From: JACMLD01 sp038207265 | GTDB lineage: Bacteria > Bacteroidota > Bacteroidia > Chitinophagales > Chitinophagaceae | Assembly (NCBI GenBank): GCA_038207265.1 | Contig: JBBQZZ010000004.1 | Span: 124,001 to 188,000 of the forward strand | Direction of reading: 5' to 3' | DNA: 64,000 nt | Part shown: piece by piece, positions 8,254 to 18,000 of the stretch | How positions within the stretch are numbered: the stretch's first letter is position 1 | Layout: every line of letters starts with the position of its first letter | The notes under the pieces: model-generated | What the model was told of the DNA's origin: nothing | What the model saw: the letters and a program-made list of their open reading frames with translations, nothing else | Databases searched by the model: none | Position numbers and translations under genes: made by a program

Positions 8254-10779
8254 TCAGGCTTCTGATTTTTGCTTTTCTTTCTCCTTTAATGTAAATCTGA
8301 TTTTCGCATTCTCTTTATCAAAATCAGCCACTAAAACATCCCCTTCTTTGATACTCATATTTAATATTTCTTCTGCCAATGGATCTTCAAGATATTTTTG
8401 AATAGCGCGATGCAATGGTCTTGCGCCAAATTGCTGATCATACCCCTTATCGGCTATGAACGTTTTAGCCTCTTCTGTTAACTCAAGACTAAAACCTAAT
8501 ATCGCTAATCTCTTCATCACACCTTTCATCAAAATGTCGATGATCTGAAATATATGGTGTTTTTCAAGTGAATTGAATACAACAACGTCATCAATCCTAT
8601 TCAAAAACTCGGGAGAAAATGTACGTTTCAGTGCTTTTTCAATAACCGCCTTATTGTTTTCATCTGCATTCTGTACCCGGGAAGCCGTTGCAAATCCAAC
8701 ACCTTCGCCGAAATCTTTTAACTGCCTGGCTCCAATATTTGATGTCATTATAATAAGGGAATTCTTGAAATCTATTTTTCTTCCCAAACCATCAGTCAAT
8801 TGGCCGTCATCGAGAACCTGCAATAAAATATTGTAAATGTCAGGATGCGCTTTTTCAATTTCATCCAGCAGGATTACACTATAAGGTTTGCGACGAACCT
8901 TCTCCGTTAACTGTCCGCCTTCTTCATATCCAACATAACCGGGAGGTGCACCAATTAACCTGCTTACGGTGAATTTTTCCATGTATTCACTCATATCAAT
9001 GCGAATCAACGCATCTTCGCTATCAAACATATACCTTGACAATGCCCTTGCTAACTCTGTTTTTCCCACACCTGTAGGACCTAAAAATATAAATGTACCA
9101 ATTGGTTTTTTCGGATCCTTTAAGCCAACCCGGTTACGTTGGATTGCTTTTACTACTTTTAAAATGGCCTCGTCCTGTCCCACTACCATGCCCCTCATGT
9201 CTTCGTTCATCTTCCTTAACTTCTCTGTTTCTGCCTGTACCATTCTTTTTACCGGTATGCCAGTCATCATACTTACAACCTCGGCGATCGCATCTTCATC
9301 TATAGGATACCGCTTGTGTTTACTTTCTTCCTCCCACTGATTTTTTGCTTTTTCCAGTTCTTCTGCCAGTCTTTTTTCTGTGTCCCGCAATGAAGCAGCC
9401 TCTTCAAATTTCTGGCTTTTAACTACTTTATTCTTTTCATTTTTTACGTCTTCAATTTTTTTCTCCAGATCAACCACTTCCTTAGGCACATTTATGTTCT
9501 TCAAATGCACTCTTGCTCCTACTTCGTCGAGCACATCAATGGCTTTGTCTGGTAATAAGCGATCTGTCATATAGCGATCGCTTAATTTAACACAGGCGTT
9601 AATGGCTTCTGGTGAATAGGTCACATTGTGAAAATCTTCATATTTACTTTGAATATTGGTAAGTATTTGAATGGTTTCATCAACACTTGGCGGATCAACC
9701 ATTACTTTTTGAAAACGACGATCCAAGGCTCCGTCTTTTTCAATATACATTCTATACTCATCTAATGTGGAGGCTCCAATACATTGAAGTTCTCCACGGG
9801 CAAGTGCTGGTTTAAAAATGTTACTGGCGTCCAAAGATCCACTGGCACCGCCTGCTCCTACTATTGTATGGATCTCATCAATAAACAAAATAACATCGCG
9901 GTTTTTCTCCAGCTCATTCATGATTGCTTTCATTCTCTCTTCAAACTGTCCGCGATATTTGGTACCTGCCACCAGTGCTGCAAGGTCAAGGCTTACCACA
10001 CGTTTATCAAATAAAACCCTTGATACTTTTCTCTGCACGATGCGTAAAGCCAACCCTTCAACAATAGCGGTTTTACCCACGCCTGGTTCTCCGATAAGGA
10101 TAGGATTATTCTTTTTGCGACGACTTAAAATCTGGGAAACTCTTTCAATTTCTTCTTCCCTGCCAACAATTGGATCCAGGGAGCCATTTTCCGCTAACCT
10201 GGTTATATCCCGTCCAAAATTATCCAGTACAGGTGTTTTACTTTTTGCGGTACCGGCTGCTTTGGATTTTTGCTGTGCATATTTCTTTTCTTCGTCAAAT
10301 TCATCATCACCTTCTTCAGAATAGTCGCTGCGTACATCATTGCCTTTAGCAACGCCCAATTCATTTCGAAATAAATCGTAATCCACGTCAAATTGATTTA
10401 GAATTTGTGTAGCAATATTTTCTTTGTTTTTAAGAATGGAAAGCATCAGGTGTTCTGTCTCCACTGTTGAACTTTTTAAGGCTTTTGCTTCAAGAACAGT
10501 AACCCTTATAACTTTTTCTGCCTGTTTAGTAAGCGGCAGACTATTAATATTGGCAATGTTTTTACCGGTCTTATCTTTTACTGCCAACTCAATTTCTTTA
10601 CGCAGTTCGTATAAGTCCACATTAAAGCTTTTGAGAATACGGATAGCAGTATTATCCCCTTCCCTTATCAGTCCGAGCAATAAATGCTCAGTGCCAATAA
10701 AGTCATTACCCAGACGTAATGCTTCCTCCCTGCTATACGATATAATTTCTTTTACTTGTGCCGAAAAATTATTATCCAT
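8254..10779 (-). CDS. clpC: ATP-dependent Clp protease ATPase subunit ClpC
   Basis: 841 residues. A cytosolic Hsp100 unfoldase that feeds substrates to ClpP. The order is a double Clp-N repeat (about 1-145), an acidic/Lys linker (150-180), AAA1 with Walker A GEPGVGKT at 230-237 and Walker B VILFIDEIH, a middle region with a UVR-like coiled coil (KNEKNKVVKSQKFEEAASLR), AAA2 with Walker A GPTGVGKT and Walker B VILLDEIEKAH, and the C-terminal D2-small domain. The VGF triplet in GEGVGFATA of AAA2 is where the ClpP-docking loop lies. A UVR motif plus middle domain marks it as ClpC rather than ClpA or ClpB. It has its own terminator. No CtsR-type operator was recognised in the 156-base upstream spacer. 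Confidence 0.95.
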   Translation of the reverse strand: MDNNFSAQVKEIISYSREEALRLGNDFIGTEHLLLGLIREGDNTAIRILKSFNVDLYELRKEIELAVKDKTGKNIANINSLPLTKQAEKVIRVTVLEAKALKSSTVETEHLMLSILKNKENIATQILNQFDVDYDLFRNELGVAKGNDVRSDYSEEGDDEFDEEKKYAQQKSKAAGTAKSKTPVLDNFGRDITRLAENGSLDPIVGREEEIERVSQILSRRKKNNPILIGEPGVGKTAIVEGLALRIVQRKVSRVLFDKRVVSLDLAALVAGTKYRGQFEERMKAIMNELEKNRDVILFIDEIHTIVGAGGASGSLDASNIFKPALARGELQCIGASTLDEYRMYIEKDGALDRRFQKVMVDPPSVDETIQILTNIQSKYEDFHNVTYSPEAINACVKLSDRYMTDRLLPDKAIDVLDEVGARVHLKNINVPKEVVDLEKKIEDVKNEKNKVVKSQKFEEAASLRDTEKRLAEELEKAKNQWEEESKHKRYPIDEDAIAEVVSMMTGIPVKRMVQAETEKLRKMNEDMRGMVVGQDEAILKVVKAIQRNRVGLKDPKKPIGTFIFLGPTGVGKTELARALSRYMFDSEDALIRIDMSEYMEKFTVSRLIGAPPGYVGYEEGGQLTEKVRRKPYSVILLDEIEKAHPDIYNILLQVLDDGQLTDGLGRKIDFKNSLIIMTSNIGARQLKDFGEGVGFATASRVQNADENNKAVIEKALKRTFSPEFLNRIDDVVVFNSLEKHHIFQIIDILMKGVMKRLAILGFSLELTEEAKTFIADKGYDQQFGARPLHRAIQKYLEDPLAEEILNMSIKEGDVLVADFDKENAKIRFTLKEKEKQKSEA

Positions 10780-10816
10780 GTTTTCCAGGATTTATGGGTG
10801 ATACAATAATAACGAA

Positions 10817-10824
10817 TATTTTTG
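10817..10824 (+). promoter_or_regulatory. Candidate -7 box upstream of the STAS gene
   Basis: TATTTTTG fits TAnnTTTG exactly in the clpC/STAS divergent spacer, about 110 bases before the STAS ATG. No good -33 TTTG was found at the right distance, so the assignment is tentative. Confidence 0.25.
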
Positions 10825-10935
10825 ATTCCTGTTGCCACGTTTAACCTGATCATTTGCTTATTCACATATACGAAGTCGCTGTGAAGAAGTACTTGTCATT
10901 AAAACGGTTTTAACAAAGCATAAATTGTAAGAATT

Positions 10936-11331
10936 ATGATTGTCAAAACAGATACCAAAGAAAAATTCTATGTCATAACTATCGCAGAACCGTCAATTGC
11001 TGCTAATATGACAGCGGATTTAGAGAAGATTTTACTTTCTTATCTCGAAAACAATGTCAAAAATGTAATTCTGAATTGTAAAGACATTCAAAGCCTGGAT
11101 GATGCTGCTGCCCTTACACTTGTAAAAATTCAACAAAACTTTTATGAACATAATTCCTCTTTTGTTGTTTGCGGCTTGCAACAAGCATTGGAAGAAAAAC
11201 TCGACAACAACGGTATACTTGAATTGATGAATGTCACGCCCACAGAAACTGAAGCATGGGACATCATTCAGATGGAGGAAATTGAAAGAGAGTTGCTTGA
11301 CGATGACGATCCGGAATTTAAATTAGAATAA
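10936..11331 (+). CDS. STAS-domain protein (anti-sigma-factor-antagonist-like)
   Basis: 131 residues, soluble, acidic C-terminus (ELLDDDDPEFKLE). The alternating beta/alpha pattern, with VKNVILNCKDIQSLDDAAALTLVKIQ near 50-75 and FVVCGLQQALEEKLDNNGILELMNV behind it, matches the STAS fold of SpoIIAA-like proteins. The conserved phosphorylatable serine of true antagonists (DxSGL/M) is replaced by SLDDAAALT, so phospho-switching is doubtful. It is the gene before ribonuclease Z on the same strand with a 241-base gap; this neighbour pairing is, as far as I recall, recurrent in the group. Its partner is unknown. Confidence 0.7.
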   Translation: MIVKTDTKEKFYVITIAEPSIAANMTADLEKILLSYLENNVKNVILNCKDIQSLDDAAALTLVKIQQNFYEHNSSFVVCGLQQALEEKLDNNGILELMNVTPTETEAWDIIQMEEIERELLDDDDPEFKLE

Positions 11332-11549
11332 GTGATTCGAAAGTAACATTGCCAAATTCCAAACGGAAATGAGTGGATTTTATTCGTATAAGATAAATCG
11401 AACAATAATTCTTTTATAGCATCAATTTAGTCTGTATACTTCCGTTCTTATAATGGTCGCCAGAATAACCACAATGTTAACAAATCCTTTTTCAGATAAA
11501 ATATCAGTTGAGTGACTTCGTTATTAAAGTGCTTTGTTAGCTTTGCCGA

Positions 11550-11557
11550 TAAGTTTG
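11550..11557 (+). promoter_or_regulatory. Candidate -7 box for ribonuclease Z
   Basis: TAAGTTTG matches TAnnTTTG and would initiate about 12 bases before the ATG at 11573. That supports the ATG over the in-frame TTG at 11534, which would lie upstream of the predicted transcript start. No convincing -33 element was seen. Confidence 0.3.
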
Positions 11558-11572
11558 ATTTACCTTTTAACT

Positions 11573-12475
11573 ATGCTGGCTGTTACTATCCTGGGAAATA
11601 ACTCTGCCTTACCTGCATTTGATCGTCATCCCACTGCCCAGGTGGTAACGATGGATGATAATTTGTTTTTAATTGATTGCGGAGAAGGCACCCAGATGCA
11701 GATGGCCAAATACCGCATCCGCCGCAGCCGTATACATCATATTTTTATTTCTCATTTGCATGGTGATCATTATTTTGGCCTGATAGGATTAATAACCAGC
11801 ATGGGATTGCTGGGTAGGGAAAGCGATATGCACCTATATGCACCTGCACCCTTAAAAGAATTGATAGATTTACAATTAAAAGTTGCAGATACTTCGCTGC
11901 CATTTAAATTACATTTTCATCCCCTGAATGAAGAAGGTGTAATTATAAAAGAAGAGAAATTCAAAGTAAGCTGTTTCAAAGTAAGCCATCGCATTCCATG
12001 CTGGGGATTTAAATTTGAACAGGTTAAGGCTCCCCGCCGAATTAACCCGGCAAAAGCAAATGAACTGGGCGTACCAGCTTCGTTTTTTGACAAATTAAAA
12101 TGGGGAGAAGATTACACGACAAAAACAGGTTTGCTGATAAAAAACGATCAGGTGACCATTGAAGCGCCAAAAGCAAAAATTTACGCTTACAGCGCAGATA
12201 CAAAATATGATGAAAGTATTATTGAAAAAATTACCGGGGCTGATACGCTGTACCATGAGACTACTTATTTGAAGGATTTATCTGAACGAGCAGCGAAGCG
12301 TTATCATTCTACAACTGAAGAAGCGGCAACTATCGCATTAAAGGCCGGGGTTGGAAAATTGTTAATCGGCCATTTTAGCAGCAAGTACGAAGTCCTGCAT
12401 GATTTTGAAAATGAGGCGAAGCAAATTTTCTCTAATTGTGAACTTGCGCTGGAAGGAGTTACTTACCGGATATAA
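11573..12475 (+). CDS. rnz: Ribonuclease Z
   Basis: 300 residues, the short tRNase Z type. An endonuclease that cuts the 3' trailer from tRNA precursors, using two zinc ions in a metallo-beta-lactamase fold. Seen: the family start MLAVTILGNNSALPA, FLIDCGEGTQMQM, the metal motif SHLHGDHYFGL, and the distal ligand segments AYSADTKYD and LLIGHFSSKY, with HSTTEEAA between them. The start was placed at ATG 11573 because the preceding 13 codons, which begin with TTG, are not part of the conserved family N-terminus. It has the STAS gene upstream and converges on dapA across a 200-base spacer that holds a 14-bp inverted repeat. Confidence 0.93.
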   Translation: MLAVTILGNNSALPAFDRHPTAQVVTMDDNLFLIDCGEGTQMQMAKYRIRRSRIHHIFISHLHGDHYFGLIGLITSMGLLGRESDMHLYAPAPLKELIDLQLKVADTSLPFKLHFHPLNEEGVIIKEEKFKVSCFKVSHRIPCWGFKFEQVKAPRRINPAKANELGVPASFFDKLKWGEDYTTKTGLLIKNDQVTIEAPKAKIYAYSADTKYDESIIEKITGADTLYHETTYLKDLSERAAKRYHSTTEEAATIALKAGVGKLLIGHFSSKYEVLHDFENEAKQIFSNCELALEGVTYRI

Positions 12476-12580
12476 ACGCATGAACCTCTTCTTGCCGCTA
12501 TCACCTGCCTGCCCTCTCATCCCCATTTTCGTTTATTTATCTCCGATATGAAAGTTGTAATATTCAATGCTGGTTTCCAA

Positions 12581-12614
12581 AACAAATTAATTGTGGCATC
12601 ACAATTAATTTGTT
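12581..12614. repeat. Perfect 14-bp inverted repeat between rnz and dapA
   Basis: Arms AACAAATTAATTGT (12581-12594) and ACAATTAATTTGTT (12601-12614) around the loop GGCATC. There is no T-run on either side, so it is not a classic intrinsic terminator, though it sits where the two convergent genes need one. Confidence 0.6.
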
Positions 12615-12675
12615 ACCATAAATGTTTCAGTGATTGTCCGAAATAAAAACAGGTAGCTGAAAATACGCGCTAATA

Positions 12676-13557
12676 CTATTTAGAAAGAAAGTTTTTTACC
12701 TGGGTATGCAAAGCGTTGCTCAATGGCACCAGCGGCAACCTGACAAAATTTTCAATCAATCCAAGTTCCGTTAAAAATGCTTTAACACCCGCAGGATTGT
12801 TTTCTGAAAACATAATCCCATATGCATCGATTAATGTGTCATTTAATCCTTTTGCAATCTTAAAATCGCTCTTCAAAGCATGTCTTACCATTTCAGAAAA
12901 GGATTTCGGAAAACTATTGGCAGCAACACTGATTACTCCCTCCATTCCGCAGGCTATTTGTGGCAGTGCCAGCGCATCATCCCCGCTCACAACAAAAAAA
13001 TCCTGTGGTTTATCCCGGAGGATTTGCATGCACTGCGCCATGTCTCCGCCAGCTTCTTTTAATCCGGCTATGTTGTCAACTTCTTTTGCCAGGCGCAGAA
13101 TGGTTTCTGCATTCAGATTGCGACCCGTTCTACCCGGCACATTATATAGCAAAATAGGTTTTACAGTTGCTGCCGCCAAGGTTTTGTAATGTTGGAATAA
13201 TCCTTCCTGTGAGGGTTTATTATAGTAAGGACTTGCACTCAGTATGGCAATAGCCTTATCCATTGGAAGAAATTCCAAATCATCTACTACTTCACTCGTA
13301 TTATTCCCACCAACTCCCACTACAACGGGCACACGGCTATTTACTTTTTCATAAGTATATTGAATAATATCTTTTTTCTCTTCTTTATTTAAAGTGGGGG
13401 TCTCGCCTGTTGTACCCAGGGTTACCACGTATTCCACTCCATCTTTGATTACAAAATCAATTACATTTCCAAGTGCGTTGAAGTCGATTTTAAAATCTTT
13501 TGTAAAAGGTGTAACCAGTGCAACACCGGTTCCGCGAAGATGATTGCTGAGTGACAT
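12676..13557 (-). CDS. dapA: 4-hydroxy-tetrahydrodipicolinate synthase
   Basis: 293 residues, usual length. It condenses pyruvate and aspartate semialdehyde at the entry to the diaminopimelate/lysine branch. TIM-barrel signatures: TLGTTGETPTLNKEE (about 48-62), GVGGNNTSEVV, YNVPGRTGRNL with the catalytic-triad tyrosine region, and GLKEAGGDM near 166-174 with the Schiff-base lysine. All are intact. It lies downstream of accA on the same strand with an 80-base gap that contains a 20-bp palindrome, so co-transcription with accA is possible but may be regulated at that site. Confidence 0.95.
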   Translation of the reverse strand: MSLSNHLRGTGVALVTPFTKDFKIDFNALGNVIDFVIKDGVEYVVTLGTTGETPTLNKEEKKDIIQYTYEKVNSRVPVVVGVGGNNTSEVVDDLEFLPMDKAIAILSASPYYNKPSQEGLFQHYKTLAAATVKPILLYNVPGRTGRNLNAETILRLAKEVDNIAGLKEAGGDMAQCMQILRDKPQDFFVVSGDDALALPQIACGMEGVISVAANSFPKSFSEMVRHALKSDFKIAKGLNDTLIDAYGIMFSENNPAGVKAFLTELGLIENFVRLPLVPLSNALHTQVKNFLSK

Positions 13558-13574
13558 TAATGTGATAATTAAGA

Positions 13575-13594
13575 ATTTTGTTTTAAAACAAAAT
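13575..13594. promoter_or_regulatory. 20-bp perfect palindrome upstream of dapA
   Basis: ATTTTGTTTTAAAACAAAAT is fully self-complementary with no spacer and lies 17 bases upstream of the dapA start codon. A perfect even palindrome in a promoter or leader position is what a homodimeric repressor site looks like. A low-complexity A/T origin is also possible. No regulator was recognised for it. Confidence 0.4.
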
Positions 13595-13637
13595 GTTACG
13601 ATTAAATTGATAAAATTCCGAAGTGGTCATTATTAAA

Positions 13638-14615
13638 CTATGCAGGTAATTCATCCCAGAATCCCATCTTACCAAATTTCTTTATTCTTTCGTTGATGCG
13701 ATATTCCGGAGAAAATTGTTTTAGCTCTTTTAAAGTATTGATCAAAACTACTTTCAGACTCTGGGCGGCTTCGTTATAATCCCAGTGTGCGCCACCCAAA
13801 GGCTCAGGAACAACTCCATCCACCAAACCAAATTTATGCATATGGTCTGAAGTTAGCCGCAATTCCTCAGCGGCTTTCTCTTTCATTTCCCAGCTTCTCC
13901 AGAGAATGGAACTGCAATTTTCAGGTGAAATAACCGTATACCATGAATTTTCCAGCATCAGCACCCTGTCGCCAACGCCAATTCCCAATGCGCCACCGGA
14001 AGCACCTTCCCCGATAATGGTACAAATAACGGGAACCCTTAACCGCATCATTTCATATATGTTACGTGCAATGGCTTCTCCTTGTCCACGTTCCTCCGCC
14101 TCCATTCCCGGATAAGCACCTGGTGTATCTATCAGCGTTATTATAGGTTTGTTGAATTTTTCTGCGAGTCGCATTAATCGTAACGCTTTGCGATAACCTT
14201 CCGGGTTCGCCATTCCAAAATTGCGTAATTGACGCATTTTAGTATTTATGCCTTTCTGCTGACCGATAATCATTACGGTTTCGTCACCCAATTGTGCGAA
14301 ACCTCCCACCATTGCTTTATCATCTTTTACGTTCCGGTCTCCATGTAGCTCCACAAAATTGGCGGTCATTTTTTCAATATACTTCAATGAATAGGGGCGA
14401 TCAGGGTGTCTGCTCAATTGTACCCGCTGCCAGCTGTTCAACTGCTGGGTAATTTCTCTTCGCTTCTCAATTACCTGCGCTTCATATTTACTGATTAACT
14501 CGCTCGAATCAATCTTAGTTTTTTCTGCAGATTGCCGGAGCTTCTCAATTTCATCAAATAGGCTCTTGATGGGCTTTTCGAAATCCAGAAACTGTCTGTT
14601 CTTATTTTCAGGCAT
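13638..14615 (-). CDS. accA: Acetyl-CoA carboxylase carboxyltransferase subunit alpha
   Basis: 325 residues, normal length. With AccD it transfers the carboxyl from carboxybiotin to acetyl-CoA, giving malonyl-CoA for fatty acid synthesis. An N-terminal helical stretch (about 1-60) precedes the crotonase-like core. Signatures: RHPDRPYSLKYI, DTPGAYPGMEAEERGQGEAI near 163-182, GEGASGGALGIGVGDRVLML and the SPENCSSILWRS segment. accD is not in this window, as is common in Bacteroidetes. dapA follows 80 bases downstream. The start ATG fits the family. Confidence 0.95.
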   Translation of the reverse strand: MPENKNRQFLDFEKPIKSLFDEIEKLRQSAEKTKIDSSELISKYEAQVIEKRREITQQLNSWQRVQLSRHPDRPYSLKYIEKMTANFVELHGDRNVKDDKAMVGGFAQLGDETVMIIGQQKGINTKMRQLRNFGMANPEGYRKALRLMRLAEKFNKPIITLIDTPGAYPGMEAEERGQGEAIARNIYEMMRLRVPVICTIIGEGASGGALGIGVGDRVLMLENSWYTVISPENCSSILWRSWEMKEKAAEELRLTSDHMHKFGLVDGVVPEPLGGAHWDYNEAAQSLKVVLINTLKELKQFSPEYRINERIKKFGKMGFWDELPA

Positions 14616-15091
14616 TGCATTGTTATTATTCGGGTAAAATTAAGGGAAAATGGTAAGCTAAATTGAACCTGGCTTTTTACCAAATTCTAATAAATCATTC
14701 CATTTACTAACCAATTGGCCCCTTGCACACTCAAATTAAGTGTAGTTTTTACATTAGTAATTTGAAAAAAAATCTTGAATTACATGCAGCATTTATTTTT
14801 TTTGGGAAGTCCTATATATTTGTTAATTCTCTAAAATTGTTAAATTATAATTAGCGCTGCCCTTGTTCATTAGTAATGGATTATTAATTGACTTGTAGTT
14901 ACTTATGTTAAAATCTCACTTATCAATTTAGTTACAATCACAGTTGTTCAAATTTACTAGTGATTATTATTCATTTAAAAAATGTGTTCTGTGTATCTAA
15001 AAGTTTAAAAAAACATAAAGAATGTTAAAAAAATTTAACAATTTACCTTAATTTCATTTCTTAATTACTAAACAACAAACACTGATTGCTT
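14616..15091. other. Long AT-rich regulatory region upstream of susC
   Basis: 476 bases without a gene between divergent accA and susC. A TATATTTG at 14815-14822 fits the -7 consensus, which would give a leader of about 265 bases. A short palindrome GTTAAA-AAAA-TTTAAC lies at 15024-15039, about 50 bases before the susC ATG. No ECF-sigma or hybrid two-component gene is adjacent, so the regulator is not evident. No RNA gene was recognised, although a leader this long could host one. Confidence 0.45.
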
Positions 15092-18000
15092 ATGCCAAAG
15101 AAAATTAGCTTGCCCGCAAGGGGCGCCTTGGTTGCGCTATTTCTCACCTTTCTAAGTTTTGCACTTAATGCACAAAAAACGGTTACCGGAAAAATATCCA
15201 ATGGCAAAGACAAACAGCCGTTGGTAGGTGCCACTGTTGCAGTGCGGGGTTCCAATATGGCTACCCAAACAGACGTTGATGGAGTTTTTAAAATTACAGT
15301 TCCAAACGACAAAAGTATTTTAGTTATCACAGCGATTGGGTTTGAAACACTGGAGATATCTACCAGTGGAAAAACAAGTGTAACTGCAGAATTAAAAGAA
15401 ACCGCTTCCTCATTAAATGAGATTGTGGTAACAGGTTATACAGCCCAGCGGAAAAAAGAAATTACGGGTGCTGTTTCCGTAGTAAATGTAAAAGATCTTA
15501 AATCAGTTCCTTCCGGAACCGCAGAACAAATGTTACAAGGCCAGGCTTCTGGTGTTAACATCATTGGTTCTGGTAGTCCAGGTGAAGGAAGCAACGTATT
15601 TATCAGAGGTATAACATCCTTTGGTAATGTGGCACCTTTGGTAATTGTAGATGGTGTTCAATCGGCTCCCGGTGATTTAAGCACTTTGCATGACTTATCT
15701 GCTAATGATATCGAATCTGTACAGGTATTAAAAGATGCACAGGCAGCTATCTATGGTGCCCGCGGTTCTTCAGGTGTTATCATTGTTACCACCAGAAGAG
15801 GTAGGGGCAAGGCTTCAATTACTTATGATGGTTTCTATGGTACACAAAGAGTATTGCCAGGTAATCCATGGCACAAGGCAAATCCTCAGCAAATGGCCGA
15901 CCTGCTTTTCCTGGCATCATTTAATTCACTGCAAACTACGCCAGATACTGCTGCTGTATGCCCTGGTTGTGTAATTTCTCAACAGTATGGTACAGGTTTG
16001 AAACCCGTTTTACCGGATTATATTAAAGCAGGAAATTTGTCAGGAGTATCTGCTTCTAACCCTGCTGTTGATTTGAAAAAATATAATGACAATTATGCAA
16101 AAGGTGATCTTTACCTGATAGTTCCTGCAAATAAAACAGGTACAGATTGGTTTCATGCACTTTTCAAACCAGCCCCCATTCAAAGTCATACCGTTACAGC
16201 AAGTGGCGGAAGTGATAAATCTGCTTACTTATTCTCATTTAATTATTTCGATCAACAGGGTACATTGTTAAACACTTACTTAAAGCGTTATGCTGCAAGA
16301 ATAAATACTGTGTTTAACGTAAAGAACAATATACGCGTTGGAGAAAATCTATATGTATTTTACAAGGATAACCCAAGAATTGGCAATAACCAGGAAGGTA
16401 ATGCAGTAAACAATACTGGTTGGGAACAACCAATCATTCCATTGATAAATGCTGGAGGTGGTTTTGGTGGAACTGCAGGATCAGAACTTGGTAACTCTTC
16501 AAGTCCTTATGCCAACCAGGTAAGGGCCAAGGATAATAAAAATTTTGACTGGCAAATGCAAGGCAATGTTTTTGCAGAAGTTGATTTCCTGAAACATTTT
16601 ACTGCAAAAACCTTGTTTGGCGGTAACCTGGATAACAACTATGGGTTCTACCATAATTATAGAAGCTATGAGAATGCAGAGAATTCAGCTTCTAATGGTT
16701 ATGGAGAATATGCTTCTTACAACAGCAACTGGAATTTTACCAACAGTTTAAGCTATAACAATGTTTTTGCAAGCAATCATTCTGTAAAAGTTCTTGTAGG
16801 TTATGAGGCATTGCAATACAGGGGTAGGAATATCTATGGAAACAGGATCAACTATTTCTCAGACAACCCCGACTACCTGAACTTAAGTACGGGTTCCAAT
16901 ACCGGTCAGTCTAATGGAAGTGGTAGCTATTCCGTTCATGGTACAGCTATACTGGCCAAAGTTGATTACGCATTTAAAGATAAATACCTGTTGGGCTTGA
17001 ATGGTCGTCGTGATGGTAATTCTGTGTTTGGACCCAATTCGCGTTATGGTAATTTCTGGTCTGTATCTGCGGGATGGGTTGTAAGTGAAGAAAACTTCAT
17101 GAAGAATGTTACTTTCCTCAACAGCTTTAAGGTGCGCGGCAGTTATGGAATTTTAGGTTCTATCTCTAACGTGCCTTCAGGTAACGCGTTTACAGCTTAT
17201 GGAAGTGGTGGCGGAAATTCATATTATGATGTAAATCTTTCCGGAACTCCAACACTCGGATTTTATGCGTCCCAGTATGGTAACTTATCTACTTCATGGG
17301 AAAAGAACAAGGTGCTGGACATTGGCTTCGATGCATCTGTTCTTAAAAACAAACTGGATATCTCTTTTGACTGGTATAAGAAAAAAATTGATGGTCTTTT
17401 ATTCAGGGATCAGGCTGCGGGTACCGCTGGTGTAGGTGCTAACCTGCCATTGGTGAATATTGGTGATATGCAAAATACGGGTATTGATATATCCGCTACT
17501 TATCACGATAAAATAACCAAGGACGTGAACTTTTCTCTGGGTGTAAATTTTGGTACCTATAAAAACACCATTGTAAGTATTCCAGGTGCTGCCGGTTTCT
17601 TTGAAACTGCCGGTACCCACAATACGGGTAACCAGGTTAGAGACCAGACTGGACATCCTGTAGGTGCTTTCTTTGGTTATCATATTATTGGTATTTACAA
17701 GGATGCTGCTGATGTTGCAAAATCTCCTGTAGAGACTGATGCTGCACCCGGTCGTTTTAAATACCAGGATGTAAATAATGATGGAAAAATTGATGATAAA
17801 GACAGGACTTTCTATGGTAACCCCAACCCTGATTTTACTTTGGGAATTAACCTGAGTGTTTCTTACAAGCGCTTCGATTTCTCTATGATCATGTACGGTT
17901 CCTTCGGAAACGATGTATTGAACTATACCCGTTATTTTCAAGATTTCTGGCCTCAGTTTCAGAATTCAAAAAGTGCAGCCTTGTTAACAGACTCCTGGAT

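Noticed and set aside
9818..10324. A 168-codon plus-strand open frame opposite clpC.
   Set aside because: Antisense to the conserved AAA1 domain; its length follows from codon constraint in clpC.
17399..17941. A 180-codon minus-strand open frame opposite susC.
   Set aside because: Antisense to the SusC barrel with no signal or family pattern.
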